Part shown: positions 33,811 to 40,550 of the stretch, one piece after another | Numbering within the stretch: the stretch's first letter is position 1 | How the letters are laid out: every line of letters begins with the position of its first letter | From: Anabaena sp. 4-3 | GTDB lineage: Bacteria > Cyanobacteriota > Cyanobacteriia > Cyanobacteriales > Nostocaceae | Direction: 5' to 3' | Assembly (NCBI RefSeq): GCF_001597745.1 | Contig: NZ_LUHJ01000066.1 | Location: 43,875 to 91,615 of the forward strand | Length of the DNA: 47,741 nucleotides | The notes under the pieces: model-generated | The model's database searches: none | What the model saw: the letters and a program-made list of their open reading frames with translations, nothing else | Told to the model about the DNA's origin: nothing | Made by a program: the position numbers and the translations under genes

Positions 33811-33998
33811 ATGAGGGTGAGGAAGATGAGGTGGATGAGGGAGATGAGGGAGATGAGGGAGATGAGGGAGGAGGGGAGGCAGCCGCGTGGGCGGGTTTCC
33901 CGACTTGAGCGAACTGCCGTGAGCAGGGGAGCGGATGAGAAAAACTTTTACCTGATTCCCAATCCCCAATCCCCAATCCCCAATCCCCAATCCCTCCG
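33811..33998. repeat. Stacked repeats: GATGAGGGA array, dispersed repeat, CCCAATCC array
   Basis: GATGAGGGA units lie at 33830-33866, a GC-rich dispersed repeat (GGGCGGGTTTCCCGACTTGAGCGAACTGCC, 33889-33919 in part) follows, and CCCAATC units fill 33957-33993. All three are open in one frame leading into the nuclease-like lipoprotein. Confidence 0.85.
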
Positions 33999-34527
33999 CA
34001 TCTGGCTGTCAAAAATCGCGCTGATAGCTTGTTTATTGCTGCTGGTGAGTTGTCAAGCTAAAAATTCATCAGTCGCTAATCAGGTAGAGGTGAGGGTGGC
34101 GCGGGTGGTGAGTGGGCAGAGTTTGGAAGTGGTGGGGATGGCTCAACAAGCCAATATGATTTCTCAGGTACGCTTAATTGGTTTAGATGCGCCAGACTTG
34201 CGCCAGTATCCTTGGGGGGAAGAATCTAAGGAATTGTTAACAAAGTTAGTGGGTGATTTCACACAACCGGTGAGGTTGGAGTTGGATATGGCAGCGCAAG
34301 ACAAAATGGGGCGGACTTTAGCCTACCTGTGGAAAGATAACCAGTTGTTAAATGAACAAGTGATCAAACAAGGGTATGCTTTGTTTGTAGAGCGATCGCC
34401 TAATCACAAATACGACCAACGTCTAGAACGCGCTCAACAATGGGCGAGAATCATGGGTATAGGCATCTGGAACCCAGACAAACCCATGCGTCAAACCCCG
34501 GCTGAGTTTCGTCGTTTTAATCGTTAG
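33811..34527 (+). CDS. Staphylococcal-nuclease-like lipoprotein, start uncertain
   Basis: The recognisable part, from about 33997, is a lipoprotein signal (IWLSKIALIACLLLLVSCQA, lipobox LVSC) followed by an SNase-like domain: VARVVSGQSLEVV, QVRLIGLDAPDLRQYPWGEESKELLTKLV, MGRTLAYLWKDNQLLNEQVIKQGYA, RLERAQQWARIMGIGIW. These are the thermonuclease motifs with the catalytic Arg/Glu surroundings (RLIGLDAPD). All in-frame ATGs lie in the ATGAGGGAG tandem repeat at 33811-33870. The frame then runs through a small dispersed repeat and a CCCAATCC array before reaching the signal. A rare start such as CTG near 33950 is possible. It probably degrades or binds nucleic acid in the periplasm or at the membrane. 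Confidence 0.75.
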   Translation: MRVRKMRWMREMREMREMREEGRQPRGRVSRLERTAVSRGADEKNFYLIPNPQSPIPNPQSLRIWLSKIALIACLLLLVSCQAKNSSVANQVEVRVARVVSGQSLEVVGMAQQANMISQVRLIGLDAPDLRQYPWGEESKELLTKLVGDFTQPVRLELDMAAQDKMGRTLAYLWKDNQLLNEQVIKQGYALFVERSPNHKYDQRLERAQQWARIMGIGIWNPDKPMRQTPAEFRRFNR

Positions 34528-34544
34528 GGATTGTTGACGGTTGA

Positions 34545-34612
34545 CGGTTGACTAATAACTAATGACTAATAACTAATGACTAATAACTAATGACTAATGA
34601 CTAATGACTAAC
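34545..34612. repeat. TAATGAC/TAATAAC tandem repeat
   Basis: Heptamer units TAATGAC and TAATAAC end in the ATGACTAAC that starts the next gene. Related arrays occur at 39545-39616 and 42575-42608. Confidence 0.9.
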
Positions 34613-35416
34613 CTCGAAATTTTTCTTGATATTGCTACAGAAGCTGCGCTGGCTGCGGGTGCGGTTTTACAAGGGTACTTGGGTAAGTTAGAAGATGCTG
34701 TTACTGAAAAAGGTCGTCCTGGTGATTTAGTTACCGTCGCTGATAAAGCCTCAGAGTCGGTGATTTTAGAGGTTTTGCGTCGTCATTTTCCTGACCATTC
34801 CATTTTGGCGGAGGAATCAGGTAAAATTGGTGATCAAAATCATCAATATCTTTGGGCAATAGACCCGCTCGATGGTACAACTAACTACGCTCACCAATAC
34901 CCGGCTTTTTGTGTTTCCATTGGCTTGTTAATTAATGGTGAGCCGCAGGTGGGAGTGATTTATGATCCATCTCACAATGAACTTTTCCGCGCGGCGGCTG
35001 GTTTGGGTGCAACACGTAACCGTCGTCAGATTCGGGTATCTGAAACCTCTGAATTGAGTAAAAGCTTGTTGGTAACGGGATTTGCCTATGACCGACGCGA
35101 AACTTCAGATAATAATTATGCGGAATTTTGTCACCTCACCCATCTTACCCAAGGTGTTCGCCGTAGTGGTTCGGCAGCTTTAGATTTAGCTTATGTCGCC
35201 TGTGGGCGGGTTGATGGTTATTGGGAACGGGGAATTTCTCCTTGGGATATTGTGGCTGGTGTGATTTTGTTACAAGAAGCAGGGGGTAAAGTTACCGCCT
35301 ATGATGGTACGCCCTTGAACATCCCATCTGGGAGAATTCTGGCGACTAATGGCTATCTTCATGATCACCTCAGTCGAGCATTGATGCAAGTCCCACGCCT
35401 CTCAGCTTGGCAATAA
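34604..35416 (+). CDS. Inositol monophosphatase-family protein
   Basis: The 270-residue enzyme has all metal-binding motifs: Glu70 in ILAEESG, Asp87 and Asp90 in WAIDPLDGTTNYAH, and the late Asp in GISPWDIVAGVILLQEAGG. Substrates in the family include myo-inositol-1-phosphate, histidinol phosphate and others. hisZ lies two genes downstream, but HisN identity is only a guess. The start ATGACTAACCTC falls in the last unit of a TAATGAC tandem repeat. There is no recognisable Shine-Dalgarno. Confidence 0.92.
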   Translation: MTNLEIFLDIATEAALAAGAVLQGYLGKLEDAVTEKGRPGDLVTVADKASESVILEVLRRHFPDHSILAEESGKIGDQNHQYLWAIDPLDGTTNYAHQYPAFCVSIGLLINGEPQVGVIYDPSHNELFRAAAGLGATRNRRQIRVSETSELSKSLLVTGFAYDRRETSDNNYAEFCHLTHLTQGVRRSGSAALDLAYVACGRVDGYWERGISPWDIVAGVILLQEAGGKVTAYDGTPLNIPSGRILATNGYLHDHLSRALMQVPRLSAWQ

Positions 35417-35541
35417 TTACATACTAAAAGATAAATCAGCATTCACCAAAGGGAACAATAAGGATATGAAAATCCTGACGCTTATCTGTATAAGCGAAGT
35501 ACACTAGAAAAACCTTACGGCTGCTTTGGTGCAACTGCTCT

Positions 35542-36495
35542 ATGTCTTTAAAAATAGAACTTGGTTTATTTAAATATGATTTCATCGACTATCACGCCAT
35601 ATTATGTGCGCCAGTTGATGCCGATGTTAAAGAGATTCGTAAAAGATATCTGAAAATTGCTCGTCATCTACATCCTGATAGTAGTGCGATTCATAATCAG
35701 GCAGAAAAAAAACTAGCTATTGAATTATTATCAAAGTTAGTTAACCCCGCTTACGAAAAATTATCAGTAGAACGCACTCGTGCAGAGTACATTATAGTTC
35801 TCTCGCAAATGGGTAAGCGTTTAGTGCAAGAATCGCCTTCGCTGGAACTGAGTACCGATTTAGCGAAGCAACTAGCAGCAGCACCCAATATTGATCATGC
35901 TTATAAAACGGCGATCGCTAAAATTGCTGAAACTCAATACCATTCTTTACAGCAAGTCATCCCGATTATCGCCCAAATCAGTGAATTAAATTTAGTTTAT
36001 TTGATGCGCTGTGCTGGCAAGGCTTTATCCTCATCTACACCAGTGGCTAAACCTCCAGTTAACTCCACTACACCCAAACCCAACACCACCGCCGCACCTC
36101 CACCACCACCCGCACCACCTAAAGAAGATGCCGCGATTGAACAGTATCTACGTCGCGCTCAAACTTTGATTGACAAAAACCAATTTGCATCCGCTAAGGT
36201 AGAACTACAAGATGCACTGAAAATAGAACCGAAGAATAGCCGTTGTCACAGTTTGCTGGGATTTGTATATTTGAAGCAAAATCAGTTGAAAATGGCAAAG
36301 ATACACCTTGATAATTCGTTAAAATTAGACCCCAATGATCAAACAGCGTTGACATGGAAACCTAAAATAGATAAGGCTCTAGGAATACAACCTAGTAGTT
36401 CTCATGTTAAATCACCTCCTAACTCTGGAAATAAACAACCAGATAAATCAGGAGGTGGTTTGTTTGGTGGTTTGTTTGGTGGGAAGAAAAAATAA
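35542..36495 (+). CDS. J-domain protein with TPR-type repeats
   Basis: The 317-residue protein starts with a J domain (DYHAILCAPVDADVKEIRKR, HPD at residues 44-46) that would stimulate an Hsp70. A helical segment follows, then a Pro-rich linker (STTPKPNTTAAPPPPPAPPK), two TPR-like units (IEQYLRRAQTLIDKNQFASA, CHSLLGFVYLKQNQLKMAKI), and a Gly/Phe-rich end (GGGLFGGLFGGKKK). It resembles cyanobacterial DnaJ-like proteins of unassigned role. The stop overlaps the hisZ start by one base (TAATG), so the two are translationally coupled. Confidence 0.88.
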   Translation: MSLKIELGLFKYDFIDYHAILCAPVDADVKEIRKRYLKIARHLHPDSSAIHNQAEKKLAIELLSKLVNPAYEKLSVERTRAEYIIVLSQMGKRLVQESPSLELSTDLAKQLAAAPNIDHAYKTAIAKIAETQYHSLQQVIPIIAQISELNLVYLMRCAGKALSSSTPVAKPPVNSTTPKPNTTAAPPPPPAPPKEDAAIEQYLRRAQTLIDKNQFASAKVELQDALKIEPKNSRCHSLLGFVYLKQNQLKMAKIHLDNSLKLDPNDQTALTWKPKIDKALGIQPSSSHVKSPPNSGNKQPDKSGGGLFGGLFGGKKK

Positions 36496-37706
36496 TGGTG
36501 TATCAACCAGCCGCAGGAGCGAGGGATTTATTACCTCTAGATGTGGCTCAAAAACGCTGGATTGAAGATAGATTACAGCAGGTGTTTCACCGTTGGGGAT
36601 ATCACCGGATTATTACCTCAACGTTGGAACGTATGGATACTCTGATGGCAGGGGAAGCAATTCAGCGTCAGATGGTGATTCAACTCCAAAATACTGGAGA
36701 TGAAGATTTAGGACTGCGCCCAGAGTTGACAGCTTCTATTGCTCGTGCTGTGGTGACGCGAATGGCGGGGACTACTTATCCCCAACGACTGTATTACAAT
36801 GCCAATGTGTTCCGGCGCATCTGGGAAAACCGACACAATCGCCAACAGGAGTTTTATCAAGCTGGGGTAGAGTTGTTAGGTGTAGGCGGATTGCTTGCCA
36901 ATGCAGAGGTGTTACTGTTGGTGAGTAATTGCATGGCGGCTTTAGATTTACAGGATTGGCATTTAATTTTAGGCGAAGCGGGAATTACTCGCTCGCTATT
37001 CAATGTTTTTCCTGAAAATTTACGCCCTAAAGTTCGCCATGCGATCGCTCATCTCGACCGGATTACTATCGACAATCTACCTTTAAGTGAGGAACTGCGC
37101 GATCGCGCCAGAATCATGCTCGATTTGCGTGGTAACAGTGCCGATGTCTTGCAAAAAGTCAGCAGTCTCGATTTAGATGCTCAACAAAAACAGGCAGTTA
37201 ATCACCTGAAATCTCTGGTAGAATTATTAGAATCCGAAGGGAAATTCCGTCTCATTCTCGACCTGAGTCTGATTCAGACTATAGATTACTACACCGGCAT
37301 AGTGTTTGAAATCGTCAGTAGCAGCGAATCACAGGCACGGGTATTAGGCAGAGGTGGACGTTATGACCAGCTTTTAGGACTGTATCACCCCCAAGGCGAA
37401 GATATCCCCGGTATTGGGTTTGTCCTCAACATAGAAGACCTGTATCAAGTGTTATTGTCTACACAGCAATTACCACAGGAAACTCCGGCGACTAACTGGT
37501 TAGTAGTCCCAGAAGCACCCACGGCTTATGCTGCGGCTTTTGCCTACGCCGATAAATTGCGTGATTCTACGCATTTGGTTAGAGTAGAAATGGAACTAAG
37601 TGGCAAAGATGCAGCCACCGTCAGAGAATACGCACGCGATCGCAGTATAGCGCAAATCGCTTGGTTAAAAGCCGACGGCACACCGACCATTGAGACATTG
37701 CGTTAG
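36495..37706 (+). CDS. hisZ: ATP phosphoribosyltransferase regulatory subunit
   Basis: HisZ is a histidyl-tRNA-synthetase-like protein that activates short-form HisG in histidine synthesis. The 403-residue product has class-II aaRS core motifs (GARDLLPLDVAQKRWIEDRL, LRPELTASIARAV, RRIWENRHNRQQEFYQAGVE, YYTGIVFEIV, LGRGGRYDQLLG). It is shorter than HisS. Motif 2 lacks the HisS-typical residue pattern RAERPQKGR, and the C-terminal domain is divergent. It is coupled to the upstream J-domain gene. Confidence 0.88.
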   Translation: MVYQPAAGARDLLPLDVAQKRWIEDRLQQVFHRWGYHRIITSTLERMDTLMAGEAIQRQMVIQLQNTGDEDLGLRPELTASIARAVVTRMAGTTYPQRLYYNANVFRRIWENRHNRQQEFYQAGVELLGVGGLLANAEVLLLVSNCMAALDLQDWHLILGEAGITRSLFNVFPENLRPKVRHAIAHLDRITIDNLPLSEELRDRARIMLDLRGNSADVLQKVSSLDLDAQQKQAVNHLKSLVELLESEGKFRLILDLSLIQTIDYYTGIVFEIVSSSESQARVLGRGGRYDQLLGLYHPQGEDIPGIGFVLNIEDLYQVLLSTQQLPQETPATNWLVVPEAPTAYAAAFAYADKLRDSTHLVRVEMELSGKDAATVREYARDRSIAQIAWLKADGTPTIETLR

Positions 37707-37707
37707 G

Positions 37708-37862
37708 CAGTAGGGAGTAGGGAGTAGGGGAGATGAGGGGGATGAGGAGGATGAGGGGATGAGGGAGCAAGGGAGCAGGGAGCAGGGAGAAACGGGGAAA
37801 GTTCTCTCCCCCTTACCCCCTGCACCCTGCCCCAATTCTTCTTTCCCAGTCCCTTCCAATCC
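37708..37862. repeat. Mixed tandem repeats (GTAGGGA, GATGAGGAG, GGGAGCA)
   Basis: Successive GTAGGGA, GATGAGG and GGGAGCA units and a C-rich run fill the 204-base gap between hisZ and the ferredoxin gene. No gene or promoter stands out. Confidence 0.8.
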
Positions 37863-37910
37863 CCTGCTAGGCTAGAAAAGGCTGATTAAAAAGAGAGGGA
37901 ATCGAGAACA

Positions 37911-38135
37911 ATGCCACACACTATAGTTACTGATGTTTGTGAAGGTGTCGCTGACTGCGTAGACGCTTGTCCAGTTGCTTGTATTCATGAAGGCCCTGGT
38001 AAAAATGTCAAGGGTACTGACTGGTACTGGATTGATTTTGCTACCTGTATTGATTGTGGCATCTGTATTCAAGTATGCCCGGTAGCTGATGCGATCGTTC
38101 AGGAAGAAAGACCTGATTTACAAAAAACTCCTTAA
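37911..38135 (+). CDS. Two-cluster bacterial-type ferredoxin
   Basis: The 74-residue protein has eight cysteines: 10, 16, 20 and 24 in VCEGVADCVDACPVACI, and 46, 49, 52, 56 in CIDCGICIQVCP. The second set is a canonical 4Fe-4S motif. The first has the CxxxxxCxxxC spacing of ferredoxins with a 3Fe-4S or 4Fe-4S cluster. It is a soluble electron carrier; the partner is unknown. The start has an upstream GAGGGAATCGAG that may serve as Shine-Dalgarno. Confidence 0.88.
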   Translation: MPHTIVTDVCEGVADCVDACPVACIHEGPGKNVKGTDWYWIDFATCIDCGICIQVCPVADAIVQEERPDLQKTP

Positions 38136-38146
38136 TCTTCAATTAT

Positions 38147-38513
38147 CGAAAATTTGGGTTGAAAACCCCGTCGTTCTACGACGGCTTTCTGGTATACTAG
38201 CAGTAGGTTGTAGACCGTGAGAACGATGTTCGCGTAGCGTCCCGCAGGGAGGAAACAGGTAAAACGTCCTACTCCGTGATCTCAAAATGCCTAACAGTCA
38301 ATGGTGTAAAAATAAGTCCAAACTGTAAGGTCGAAAAGCAATTAAATAGGGTAGGGCATACCCAAATTTACGCTTGGGGAGTAGTCCTTAAGTGGGGTAT
38401 ATCGAGAGATATGTTTCGGACTAGACATGAAACTGTAAGACCAAAATCAACATCGTTGGTGGAGGCAGGATTCAGCCCAAGAATCTCCGCACTTTTAGGG
38501 CGGAGAGTGTCAA
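38147..38513 (+). mobile_element. Non-autonomous IS200/IS605-type element, copy 3, with 21-bp insert
   Basis: Same ends and flank as copies 1 and 2 (preceded by TTAT, 38143-38146, ending AGTGTCAA). It is 367 bp because 21 bases are inserted at 38229-38249. The other sequence matches the other copies by eye. It lies 11 bases after the ferredoxin stop, in sense orientation. The 3' flank begins ATAACCATTAATTC. Confidence 0.8.
38229..38249. repeat. 21-bp small dispersed repeat nested in copy 3
   Basis: The extra bases begin TTCGCGTAGCG and end CCCGCAGGG. Copies 1 and 2 show the uninterrupted site (GAACGATG|AGGAAAC). The sequence resembles the 21-27 bp small dispersed repeats described in Nostoc. 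Confidence 0.7.
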
Positions 38514-38529
38514 ATAACCATTAATTCAA

Positions 38530-38571
38530 CAGGCATAGGGAAAAATTTTCCAATTGCCTGTTTTTTTTGTA
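38530..38571 (+). terminator. Probable rho-independent terminator
   Basis: AACAGGCA pairs with TGCCTGTT, separated by a short A/T-rich loop, and TTTTTT follows directly. It would end transcription of the ferredoxin gene and the mobile element. Confidence 0.65.
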
Positions 38572-38619
38572 TATAAATACTGTTAATTTTAATTGACTTG
38601 TCTGAGAATCTAAGTATGT

Positions 38620-38742
38620 TATACCAATTTGATGTGAAGTTGCACAGAATTATAGAATCCATTGATTTATCTGTTTTTATCAGCGTTTATCTGCGTCCAT
38701 CTGCGTTCAATGCAGAAACAAGATATACTAATAGTTTATTAT
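38620..38742. repeat. MITE-like repeat with GCGTTTATCTGCG core, copy 1
   Basis: Begins TATACCAATTTGATGTGAAGTTGCAC and contains CCATTGATTTATCTG...GCGTTTATCTGCGTCCATCTGCGTTCAAT. The same order is found at 47529-47651; a shorter piece is at 40513-40550. The right end here is degenerate. Confidence 0.55.
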
Positions 38743-38796
38743 GGAAAATCTTCATATAGTTAAAATCACTATCTTAGTGTTCAGCGTTAAAATTAT

Positions 38797-39540
38797 ATGT
38801 CAGGTACAGCACATCATTTAGATCCTCTGCTAGAAGTGAACAACGTCCACGCCGGATACATTAAAGATGTGGATATTCTCCAAGGCGTGAATTTTCGGGT
38901 GGAAGTAGGGGAATTAGTGACAGTAATCGGCCCCAACGGTGCTGGTAAATCGACCTTAGCAAAAACTATTTTTGGCTTGTTGACACCCCATACAGGTACA
39001 ATTACTTTCAAAGGTGAAAATATTGCCGGATTAAAGTCTAATCAAATTGTGCGGAGGGGGATGTGCTACGTCCCACAAATTGCTAATGTATTTCCATCGT
39101 TGAGTGTGGAAGAAAATCTGGAAATGGGGGCTTTCATCCGCAATGAAAACGTTAAACCCTTGAAAGATCAAATATTTACCATGTTTCCCAGATTAAGCGA
39201 TCGCCGTCGTCAACGGGCTGGTACACTCTCAGGTGGAGAACGTCAGATGTTAGCGATGGGTAAAGCTTTGATGTTAGAACCGAGTTTATTACTATTAGAT
39301 GAACCTTCGGCTGCTTTATCCCCGATTTTAGTAACGCAAGTATTTGAACAGATTAAACAAGTTAATCAAGCAGGTACAGCGATAGTCTTGGTAGAACAAA
39401 ATGCTCGCAAAGCCTTGGAAATGGCTGACCGTGGTTATGTTTTAGAGTCAGGACGCGATGCTATATCTGGCCCTGGCATAGAATTGTTAAATGATCCAAA
39501 GGTGGGTGAATTGTATCTAGGAGGAGGAAAGCATCATTAG
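38797..39540 (+). CDS. LivF/UrtE-type ABC transporter ATPase
   Basis: This 247-residue ATPase has Walker A GPNGAGKST, signature LSGGERQMLAMGKAL, Walker B LLLLDEPSAALSP and a switch-like VEQNARKAL. The last two and the short loop IVLVEQNARKALEMADRGYVLE are hallmarks of the LivF branch of branched-chain amino acid or urea importers. No permease or binding protein gene is adjacent. In Anabaena, the NatE ATPase of the neutral amino acid permease is also encoded apart from its partners, so natE is a candidate but not shown. Confidence 0.9.
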   Translation: MSGTAHHLDPLLEVNNVHAGYIKDVDILQGVNFRVEVGELVTVIGPNGAGKSTLAKTIFGLLTPHTGTITFKGENIAGLKSNQIVRRGMCYVPQIANVFPSLSVEENLEMGAFIRNENVKPLKDQIFTMFPRLSDRRRQRAGTLSGGERQMLAMGKALMLEPSLLLLDEPSAALSPILVTQVFEQIKQVNQAGTAIVLVEQNARKALEMADRGYVLESGRDAISGPGIELLNDPKVGELYLGGGKHH

Positions 39541-39544
39541 GAAT

Positions 39545-39616
39545 TGTTGACGGTTGACTAATGACCAATGACCAATGACTAATGACCAATGACTAATGAC
39601 TAATGACTAATGACCT
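39545..39616. repeat. TAATGAC/CAATGAC tandem repeat
   Basis: Heptamer units CTAATGA and CCAATGA follow the ABC ATPase gene. Confidence 0.9.
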
Positions 39617-39705
39617 AAAACCGTGTACTAAGGTACTCTTGTAGCCTGGGAGATTCTGATATATTTTAGCGGACTACAAAACTGTTTATTCACAGGTAGG
39701 TTTAG

Positions 39706-40437
39706 ATGAGTCGCATCAATGGATTTATCGGTCGTCGTAACTTCTTGTGGTTAGCAGGTGGGGGAAGCTTGGCTGTAGTGGCTAGTGCTGTTGGTGGTAA
39801 GCTAATTACAGACAGACACCATACTGCGATCGCGGATGTTAATTCAGCTAACCCTCAGCCCGTCAATCCCGAACAGGCATTAAAACGCTTGCTAAATGGT
39901 AATCAAAGATTTATCAAACGCCAACCTCTTTATCCTAACCAATCACGGCAACGCCTACAAGCGATTACTAAAGCACAATATCCTTTTGCAACTATACTAG
40001 GCTGTGCAGATTCCAGAGTACCTGCTGAGATTATTTTTGATCAAGGACTTGGAGATATATTCGTTGTCCGAGTTGCTGGTAATGTTGCTAGTGACATGGC
40101 TATTGGCAGCTTAGAATATGCTACATCGGTACTAGGTTCACAATTAATTGTAGTTTTAGGTCATAGAAAATGCGGTGCTGTTAGCGCAGCTATGAAAAAA
40201 GAGCCGCTCCCTGGTAGAATTGGCTATGTTGTAGAAGGGATAAAACCAGCCTTAGCAAAATTAGAACCTACAGCTAAGAATATGAATGAACAGGCTATTA
40301 TTGCCAATGTGCAGTACCAAGCCGAGAAATTACTCCGAAAATCAACAATATTAGCGCAATCAGTACGTCAGACTAAACTTAAAATAGTTGGTGCTGTTTA
40401 CGATATTGATACAGGCAAAGTCTCTGTCTTGTCTTAA
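39706..40437 (+). CDS. Tat-exported beta-carbonic anhydrase
   Basis: The 243-residue protein interconverts CO2 and bicarbonate. It carries a twin-arginine signal (GRRNFLWLAGGGSLAVVASAVG), so it should act in the periplasm. Zinc ligands of the beta class are visible: Cys100 and Asp102 (ILGCADSRVP), His153 and Cys156 (VLGHRKCGAV). This resembles the EcaB-type external carbonic anhydrase of cyanobacteria. The gene is preceded by a TAATGAC tandem repeat and is followed by the minus-strand feoB, with no operon partner. It is distinct from carboxysomal CcaA, which has no Tat signal. Confidence 0.93.
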   Translation: MSRINGFIGRRNFLWLAGGGSLAVVASAVGGKLITDRHHTAIADVNSANPQPVNPEQALKRLLNGNQRFIKRQPLYPNQSRQRLQAITKAQYPFATILGCADSRVPAEIIFDQGLGDIFVVRVAGNVASDMAIGSLEYATSVLGSQLIVVLGHRKCGAVSAAMKKEPLPGRIGYVVEGIKPALAKLEPTAKNMNEQAIIANVQYQAEKLLRKSTILAQSVRQTKLKIVGAVYDIDTGKVSVLS

Positions 40438-40550
40438 GCTTTGATAAACACTCCCCGCATACCGCAATACATCAGGGCAGGCTGTCCGGCCCACCCCACA
40501 AGAATGTATACTTCATCCGCGTTTATCTGCGTTTATCTGCGTTCCATTTC
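40438..40550. repeat. Spacer with GGCAGGC...CCCCACAAGAA and GCGTTTATCTGCG repeats
   Basis: A variant of the GGCAGGCTGTCC/CCCCACAAGAATG repeat lies at about 40467-40505, also related to parts of 8900-8925 and 13930-13965. GCGTTTATCTGCG units lie at 40519-40546. It separates the convergent carbonic anhydrase and feoB genes. Confidence 0.7.

Larger units (their letters stand above)
38514..38796. other. Intergenic region upstream of the ABC ATPase gene
   Basis: It begins with an imperfect hairpin near 38530-38570 (AACAGGCATAGGG... GCCTGTTTTTTTT), which looks like a terminator for the ferredoxin transcription unit. The rest is a MITE-like repeat (about 38620-38742). No gene is seen. Confidence 0.6.

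Noticed and set aside
25408-34612. Tandem arrays considered as CRISPR
   Set aside because: Units are 7-9 bases with no unique spacers; they are short tandem repeats. No CRISPR array or cas gene was seen in the window.
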